Notes under the pieces: generated by a model
What the model was told of the DNA's origin: nothing
What the model saw: only the letters and a program-made list of their open reading frames with translations
Databases searched by the model: none
Position numbers and translations under genes: made by a program
In this document: positions 58,389 to 64,000 of the stretch, piece after piece
How the letters are laid out: each line of letters opens with the position of its first letter
How positions within the stretch are numbered: the first letter of the stretch is position 1
Assembly (NCBI RefSeq): GCF_900129615.1
Contig: NZ_FQWI01000013.1
Span: 1 to 64,000 of the forward strand
From: Pectobacterium carotovorum
Lineage (GTDB): Bacteria > Pseudomonadota > Gammaproteobacteria > Enterobacterales > Enterobacteriaceae
Direction: 5' to 3'
DNA length: 64,000 nt

Positions 58389-61300
58389 GTGCGTCTGATT
58401 CTGACTTTTCTTTTGGGATGTTTATTATCAACGGCTACGTTGGCTGCCACTGCGCCCAATGAGGCGCAGTTACGCCAGCAGCTACAGCAGGCGGAAGCCA
58501 ACAAAGGTGCAGCCGATCAGGCGAAAATCGTTGAGGAATATCAGGCTGCACTGAACACCCTGCAGGATCGCAAAGAGTCACTGGAGCGCGCCACACAGTA
58601 TCAGCGCGTTATCGATGATTTCCCCAAGCTAGTTCAGGAACTGCGCCGCCAGCTTAATGCCGAAGATGGCAAACCCTCGTCTATTTCAGAAAGTCTCTCT
58701 AGCAACGATCTCGAACAGCAGCTACTGCAAACCAGCAGCCAGCTGTTGGAACAGGCTCGCCAGCTCCAGCAAGAACAGGATCGGCTGCGTGAAATCAGCG
58801 ACTCACTGAGCCAGCTTCCGCAGCAGCAAACTGAAGCCAGCCGCATGCAAAGCGAGGCGGAACGCCGTATTCAGTCTCTCGGTACGCCTGCTACCCCGCT
58901 GGGGCAAGCGCAGCTCGTCGCGCTTCAAGCCGAATCCGCCCTGCGCAAAAGCCGGGTCGACGAGCTAGAACTGGCACAGCTGTCAGCCAGCAATCGTCAG
59001 GAGCTGTCCCGGCTACGTGTCGAACTGTATAAAAAGCGCCACGATAGGCTGGATCTGCTGCAACAGGATTTACGCAGCAGACTCAACAATATGCGCCAGC
59101 GCGAAGCCGAACAGGCATTAGAGCGCACAGAGCTGCTCGCGGAACAAAGTGGCGATTTACCCAGCGTCATCAGCAAGCAGCTACAGGTTAACCGCGAGCT
59201 CTCCGTCGCGCTGAATCAACAAGCGCAGCGGATGGATCTTATCGCCTCTCAGCAGCGTCAGGCTGCCACGCACACCATTCAGGTTCGTCAGGCGCTGAGC
59301 ACCATTCGCGAGCAGGCACAATGGCTCGGCGTCTCACCGATATTGGGTGAAACGTTACGGGCACAGATAGCCCGCCTGCCGGAAATGCCCAAGCCCCAGT
59401 TGTTGGATAGCGACATGGCGCAGCTGCGCGTACAGCGCTTGCACTTTGAAGACCTGATCAACAAACCGCAAGATCTTGATAATGCCAAGCAGGATAACGG
59501 CGATCCGCTGACCAGCGCACAGCAGCGTATTCTGGCCGATCAGATGCGTACCCAGCGCGACCTGCTGACTTCACTGATCTCCGGCTGCGATTCACAGATA
59601 CTGGAACTGACCAAACTCAAAGTTGCCAATAACCAATTGGCGGATGCGCTAACCGAAACACGGGAAGCAGCCCATCGCGACCTGTTCTGGGTGGCGGATG
59701 TCGATCCCGTAACGTTCGCCTATCCGCTCAAACTGGTACAGGATCTGACGCGTCTGCTGTCACTGGATACGCTGACGCAGCTGGGTAGCGCGCTGGTCAT
59801 GATGGTGACCAGTCAGGAAACCGTGCTGCCGCTGCTGGGCGCACTGCTGCTGGTTGGCTTCAGTATCAGCTCACGTCGTCACTATCATGCGTTTATGGAG
59901 CGCGCCAGCAGCCGCGTCGGCAAAGTCACGCTCGATCACTTTATGCTGACGCTGCGTACCGTGTTCTGGTCCATCCTTACCGCCCTGCCGCTGCCGGTGC
60001 TCTGGGCCGCGTTGGGATACGGGCTGCAAAACGCCTGGCCTTACCCGATTGCTGTCGCCATCGGCGATAGCGTAACCGCCACCGTGCCGTTGATGTGGCT
60101 GGTGATGATCAGCGCCTCATTCTCGCATCCGCAGGGGCTGTTCATTGTCCACTTCCGCTGGTCGCCGGAGCGCGTAGCCAGAGCGATGCGCTACTATCGT
60201 CTCTCCATCGCCTTTATCGTGCCGCTGATTATGGCGCTGATTACGTTCGATAAGCTCAACGATCGCGAGTTCTCTAGCACGCTCGGGCGGCTCTGCTTCA
60301 TCTTGCTCTGTATGGCGTTGAGTTTGGTCACAACCGGATTAAAACGCGCAGGTATCCCGCTGTATCTGGATAAAGAAGGCTCGGGGGAAAACTCCGTTAA
60401 CCGTGCGATGTGGAACATCCTGATCGCCATGCCGCTCGTTGCTGCGCTGGCCTCCTGCATCGGCTATCTGGCAACCGCACAGGCGCTGTTAGCCCGTCTG
60501 GAAACCTCCGTTTCTATCTGGTTCTTCCTGCTGGTGGTTTACCACATTATTCGCCGTTGGATGTTAATTCAGCGCCGCCGCATCGCCTTCGACCGCGCCA
60601 AACAGCGACGTTCGGAAATTCTGGCGCAGCGCGCCAAAGGTGAAGAAGACACGCCGTCTGCGTCGTCCCATGAAAGCAGTTCGGAAGCGGTGGAAGAACC
60701 CGTCGTCGATCTGGATGCCATCAGCGCCAAGTCCCTGCAGTTAGTACGCTCCATTCTGACGCTGATCGCACTGGTTTCCGTTATCGCACTATGGTCGGAA
60801 ATTCATTCCGCCTTCGCATTTCTGGAAAATATCAGCCTGTGGGATGTCTCCAGCACGGTGAAGGGCGTGGAGAGCGTGCAGGCAATTACGCTAGGATCGG
60901 TACTGATCGCGATTTTGATCTTCATTATTACCGCACAGCTGGTACGTAACCTGCCCGCCCTGCTGGAACTGGCGATCCTACAGCATCTGGATCTGTCGCC
61001 GGGCAGCGGGTACGCCATTACCACCATCAGCAAATATATTCTGATGCTGATCGGCTGCCTGATGGGCTTCTCGCTGATCGGGATCGAATGGTCGAAACTG
61101 CAATGGCTGGTTGCTGCACTGGGTGTAGGGCTAGGGTTTGGTTTACAGGAGATCTTTGCCAACTTTATCTCCGGCCTGATCATCCTCTTCGAGAAACCGA
61201 TCCGCATCGGCGATACGGTCACAATCCGCGATCTCACGGGTAGCGTCATGCGAATTAACACCCGCGCCACCACCATTTCAGACTGGGATCGCAAAGAGAT

Positions 61301-61712
61301 CATCGTGCCGAACAAGGCCTTTATCACCGAGCAGTTTATCAACTGGTCGCTGTCGGATTCAGTCACGCGTGTGGTGATGACGGTGCCTGCTCCGGCGAAC
61401 GCGAACAGTCAGGAAGTCACGGAACTGCTGATGGATGCAGTGAAGCGTTGTTCGCTGATTCTGGATACGCCAGAGCCCGAAGCCTTCCTCGTTGACCTGC
61501 AACAGGGGATTCAGATTTTCGAACTGCGCGTGTTCGCCGCCGAAATGGGGCACCGTATGCCGCTGCGCCACGAACTGCATCAGCTGATTCTGGAAAACTA
61601 CCGCAAACACAATCTGGAGCTTCCTTTCCCACCGTTCCAGGTGAAAATGGACAATCTGTCGCGCAGTGGAAAAACGCTGACGCCGCGGCAGCGGACGCCG
61701 GGCAGTTTATAA
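58389..61712 (+). CDS. mscM: Miniconductance mechanosensitive channel MscM
   Basis: 1107 residues (E. coli YjeP/MscM 1107). A signal peptide is followed by a periplasmic coiled-coil domain of about 450 residues (rich in Gln, Leu and Arg), then about 11 membrane segments and the MscS-like core: VAALGVGLGFGLQEIFANFI (pore helix TM3), EKPIRIGDTVTIRDLTGSV and NKAFITEQFINWSLSD. It opens under membrane tension to release solutes. Start is GTG 58389 with AAAGG upstream; the longer frame from TTG 58362 is rejected by comparison with E. coli. About 60 bases separate it from psd. Confidence 0.95.
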   Translation: MRLILTFLLGCLLSTATLAATAPNEAQLRQQLQQAEANKGAADQAKIVEEYQAALNTLQDRKESLERATQYQRVIDDFPKLVQELRRQLNAEDGKPSSISESLSSNDLEQQLLQTSSQLLEQARQLQQEQDRLREISDSLSQLPQQQTEASRMQSEAERRIQSLGTPATPLGQAQLVALQAESALRKSRVDELELAQLSASNRQELSRLRVELYKKRHDRLDLLQQDLRSRLNNMRQREAEQALERTELLAEQSGDLPSVISKQLQVNRELSVALNQQAQRMDLIASQQRQAATHTIQVRQALSTIREQAQWLGVSPILGETLRAQIARLPEMPKPQLLDSDMAQLRVQRLHFEDLINKPQDLDNAKQDNGDPLTSAQQRILADQMRTQRDLLTSLISGCDSQILELTKLKVANNQLADALTETREAAHRDLFWVADVDPVTFAYPLKLVQDLTRLLSLDTLTQLGSALVMMVTSQETVLPLLGALLLVGFSISSRRHYHAFMERASSRVGKVTLDHFMLTLRTVFWSILTALPLPVLWAALGYGLQNAWPYPIAVAIGDSVTATVPLMWLVMISASFSHPQGLFIVHFRWSPERVARAMRYYRLSIAFIVPLIMALITFDKLNDREFSSTLGRLCFILLCMALSLVTTGLKRAGIPLYLDKEGSGENSVNRAMWNILIAMPLVAALASCIGYLATAQALLARLETSVSIWFFLLVVYHIIRRWMLIQRRRIAFDRAKQRRSEILAQRAKGEEDTPSASSHESSSEAVEEPVVDLDAISAKSLQLVRSILTLIALVSVIALWSEIHSAFAFLENISLWDVSSTVKGVESVQAITLGSVLIAILIFIITAQLVRNLPALLELAILQHLDLSPGSGYAITTISKYILMLIGCLMGFSLIGIEWSKLQWLVAALGVGLGFGLQEIFANFISGLIILFEKPIRIGDTVTIRDLTGSVMRINTRATTISDWDRKEIIVPNKAFITEQFINWSLSDSVTRVVMTVPAPANANSQEVTELLMDAVKRCSLILDTPEPEAFLVDLQQGIQIFELRVFAAEMGHRMPLRHELHQLILENYRKHNLELPFPPFQVKMDNLSRSGKTLTPRQRTPGSL

Positions 61713-61718
61713 GAAGGG

Positions 61719-61751
61719 AAAACGGGCGACGGCCAGATGTGGCACCGCCCG
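61719..61751. terminator. Terminator between mscM and epmA
   Basis: CGGGCG-ac-GGCCA-gatg-TGGC-ac-CGCCCG hairpin. On the minus strand it is followed by TTTTCCC, fitting epmA; on the plus strand it is followed by ACTTAAAA. Confidence 0.7.
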
Positions 61752-61763
61752 ACTTAAAACGGA

Positions 61764-62741
61764 TTATGCGCGATCGACGGAGAACGCGATCACATCACTC
61801 AGCCTCTCGGCATTCAGCGCCAGCATGATCAAACGATCCACACCTAACGCCACACCGGCACACTCCGGCAGACCGTGTTTCAGCGCCGCCAGCAGGTTTT
61901 CATCAATCGGCTGCTGTGGCAAATCACGCGCGGCACGTTTGCGGTTATCCTGCTCAAAGCGCTGACGTTGCTCATCGGCATCGGTCAATTCACGGAAGCC
62001 GTTCGCCAGCTCGATCCCCTTGAAATAGACTTCAAAACGTTCGGCGACGCGATGGTCTTCCGAACTGATCTCAGCCAGCGAGGCCTGCGTTGCCGGGAAA
62101 TGGTAGACAAACGCGGGTTTGTCACGCCCGATATGCGGCTCAACGCCAAAGGTGAACAGCATCTGCACCAGCGAATCGCGATCGTCTTCACGGCAGGCGA
62201 TATCGCCCAGCCCGAGTTTTTCTGCCGCTTCGCGCAGTTGCGCTTTATCAACAGACAGAGGGTCGATCTCCAGATGGCGTAAAAACGCCTGCTGATAGGA
62301 GAGCATTTCCGCGCTTTCACAATCCAGAACCTGCTGCAACAGGTCATCGACCTCATTCATCAGGCGGTACATATCATAGTGAGGGCGATACCATTCCAGC
62401 ATCGTGAATTCTGGGTTGTGGTGTCGGCCTGATTCTTCATTGCGGAAACTGCGGCACAGCTGAAATATTGGTCCACTGCCAGCAGCCAGCAGGCGCTTCA
62501 TGTGGTATTCCGGGCTGGTCATCAAATACAGCGTCATGCCATCCGCAGCACCAGGGCCAACGAAGCGGGTCTGGAACGGGTATAAGAAAACATCCGTTAC
62601 CGTAGCCTGACTCATCGCGGGCGTTTCGACCTCCAGTACACCACGATCGGTGAAGAAACGTCGGACAGCAGCAATGATCGACGCTCGTTTCAACAAATTA
62701 GCGACAGAAGCACTAGGTTGCCAACTTGTCGTCTCGCTCAT
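61764..62741 (-). CDS. epmA: EF-P beta-lysylation ligase EpmA (GenX/PoxA)
   Basis: 325 residues (E. coli 325). A class II lysyl-tRNA synthetase-like enzyme without the anticodon domain; it attaches (R)-beta-lysine to elongation factor P. Visible motifs: motif 2 [20 protein letters not shown] and motif 3 [14 protein letters not shown]. Transcribed away from frdA. Confidence 0.96.
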   Translation of the reverse strand: MSETTSWQPSASVANLLKRASIIAAVRRFFTDRGVLEVETPAMSQATVTDVFLYPFQTRFVGPGAADGMTLYLMTSPEYHMKRLLAAGSGPIFQLCRSFRNEESGRHHNPEFTMLEWYRPHYDMYRLMNEVDDLLQQVLDCESAEMLSYQQAFLRHLEIDPLSVDKAQLREAAEKLGLGDIACREDDRDSLVQMLFTFGVEPHIGRDKPAFVYHFPATQASLAEISSEDHRVAERFEVYFKGIELANGFRELTDADEQRQRFEQDNRKRAARDLPQQPIDENLLAALKHGLPECAGVALGVDRLIMLALNAERLSDVIAFSVDRA

Positions 62742-63215
62742 GGTTCTTACTCCAAAGTCAAACAGGGGGTGCAGTCTACCCGCATCAGCCCAAATTTCCA
62801 GCAGAAAAAAGGCCAGACGCGCTTTTCAGCAACGCATGATCTACCCTCTAAGAAGGCGCGGTCAGGATAGCAGCCGTCAATTATATCCAGTGGATCATTT
62901 TCTTATATCCACCTCAAAAGGGTTATTAAAGAAATAAAAGCATTATTTCCCCCTAAATAAGCCTTTCGATCACGTTTTTATCAATAAATACACGACCTGC
63001 TGAAAAAACCACAAAATGCAGGATCACATCAAATTTCATCTACCCATAATTCGGTATAATCATTCCCACACAAAAATTATAGGTTTATCTATTCTTTATA
63101 CATCTATCACATAATTTTTAGCGGGTTTGATATTAAGCTCGGATATAAAGACAGAAACGAATAGATATTATTTTTTTATTTTAACTTAATTAACTTAAGT
63201 AACTGGAGGAATGCA
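62742..63215. other. Divergent epmA-frdA regulatory region
   Basis: 474 bases containing promoters in both directions. The frd-proximal half is AT-rich and holds the FNR-like site and TATAAT listed separately. No further gene was seen. Confidence 0.6.
63019..63060 (+). promoter_or_regulatory. FNR-type promoter of the frd operon
   Basis: CAGGATCACATCAA (63019-63032) carries the right FNR half-site ATCAA perfectly and resembles the remembered E. coli frdA site; the left half-site is poor. A perfect TATAAT at 63055-63060 implies a start near 63067, which places the FNR site at about -41.5, the class II position. FNR would thus switch on fumarate reductase without oxygen. Confidence 0.65.
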
Positions 63216-64000
63216 TTGCAAACCTTTAATGCCGATTTAGCCATTATCGGGGCCGGAGGTGCTGGCCTACGAGCAGCAATTGCTGCCGCGGAAGCTAACC
63301 CTCAACTGAAAATTGCGCTGATCTCAAAAGTCTACCCAATGCGTAGCCATACCGTGGCGGCAGAAGGTGGGTCAGCAGCAGTGACTCAGGAACACGATAG
63401 CTTCGATTATCACTTCAACGACACCGTTTCCGGTGGCGACTGGCTATGTGAACAAGACGTTGTTGAGCACTTCGTCAAACAGTGCCCCGAAGAGATGATT
63501 CAACTGGAACAGTGGGGCTGCCCCTGGAGCCGTAAACCGGATGGTTCTGTCAACGTGCGTCGCTTTGGCGGAATGAAGATCGAACGCACTTGGTTTGCCG
63601 CCGATAAGACCGGCTTCCACATGCTACATACCCTGTTCCAAACCTCCCTTAAATATCCGCAAATTCAACGTTTCGACGAGCACTTTGTCCTCGACGTTCT
63701 GGTCGATGACGGCCAGGCGCGTGGTCTCGTTGCCATCAATATGATGGAAGGTTCGCTGATTCAGATCCGCGCTAACGCCGTGGTGCTGGCGACAGGCGGC
63801 GCAGGTCGCGTGTACCGTTACAACACCAACGGCGGCATCGTCACGGGTGATGGCATGGGCATGGCATTCCGCCACGGCGTTCCGCTGCGTGATATGGAAT
63901 TCGTTCAATATCATCCGACCGGTTTGCCCGGCTCCGGTATCCTGATGACCGAAGGCTGTCGCGGCGAAGGCGGCATCATGGTCAACAAAGACGGCTACCG
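63216..64000 (+). CDS. frdA: Fumarate reductase flavoprotein subunit (continues past the right edge)
   Basis: 261 complete codons are present. The N-terminus reads [20 protein letters not shown] from a TTG start, 6 bases after GGAGG; the ATG at 63211 is in another frame and too close. The FAD site [10 protein letters not shown], the covalent-FAD histidine region [13 protein letters not shown] and the catalytic-site stretch [16 protein letters not shown] are visible. It reduces fumarate with quinol in anaerobic respiration as part of FrdABCD at the inner membrane. The gene is cut only by the window edge. Confidence 0.96.
   Translation, partial: MQTFNADLAIIGAGGAGLRAAIAAAEANPQLKIALISKVYPMRSHTVAAEGGSAAVTQEHDSFDYHFNDTVSGGDWLCEQDVVEHFVKQCPEEMIQLEQWGCPWSRKPDGSVNVRRFGGMKIERTWFAADKTGFHMLHTLFQTSLKYPQIQRFDEHFVLDVLVDDGQARGLVAINMMEGSLIQIRANAVVLATGGAGRVYRYNTNGGIVTGDGMGMAFRHGVPLRDMEFVQYHPTGLPGSGILMTEGCRGEGGIMVNKDGY

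Noticed and set aside
63211-63213. ATG just after GGAGGA before frdA
   Set aside because: It is out of frame with frdA and only one or two bases from the ribosome-binding site; the in-frame TTG at 63216 gives the conserved MQTF start.

Overview
The window is chromosomal DNA of a plant-associated enterobacterium. The housekeeping proteins (MetK, EndA, Fbp, Mpl, PurA, Hfq, HflX, MutL, AhpC, Orn, RsgA, FrdA) read as close relatives of the Escherichia coli proteins but are clearly not E. coli, and the gene mix points to Pectobacterium or a near relative (Pectobacteriaceae). That genus call is inference. No phage, transposase, integrase, rRNA operon or CRISPR array was seen.

Layout. 1-10.8 kb is the tktA - loiP - speA - metK - sprT - endA - rsmE - gshB - yqgE - yqgF block known from E. 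coli, but with speB absent: a LuxR-type regulator gene sits where speB would be. 10.9-13.4 kb holds fbp and the divergent murein-recycling ligase mpl. 13.5-26.1 kb is one long leftward series: nnr - tsaE - amiB - mutL - miaA - hfq - hflX - hflK - hflC - yjeT - purA, covering tRNA modification, mismatch repair, cell-wall cleavage, RNA chaperoning and membrane-protease control. queG (26.3-27.4 kb) diverges from it.

27.4-37.1 kb carries the peroxide-defence pair ahpC-ahpF, a large DUF4153-type membrane protein, and a four-gene export operon (ABC ATPase, FtsX/MacB-like permease, TolC-like channel, HlyD-like adaptor) in which every adjacent pair overlaps by exactly 8 bases.

Three identical tRNA-Gly(GCC) genes lie on the minus strand. 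Two are adjacent (54.9-55.2 kb) behind a strong promoter; the third is 17.8 kb away at 37.1 kb. The DNA between is an accessory block: a secreted protein with PPC-like domains, a D-2-hydroxyacid dehydrogenase, a YahK-type alcohol dehydrogenase with direct repeats in its promoter region, a LysE exporter with divergent LysR regulator and MFS transporter, an SsuABC/TauABC-type importer preceded by a convincing sigma-54 promoter and a palindromic operator, a DUF1963 protein, a YjjG-like phosphatase with an MFS transporter, and several proteins of unknown function.

From 55.3 kb the conserved order resumes: orn, rsgA, psd, mscM, epmA, and the beginning of frdA, whose promoter shows an FNR-like site correctly spaced from a TATAAT box. 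Many start codons were moved inward from the longest reading frame on the basis of ribosome-binding sites and remembered family N-termini; each case is stated. All homology statements come from recognition of the protein sequence, not from a database search.
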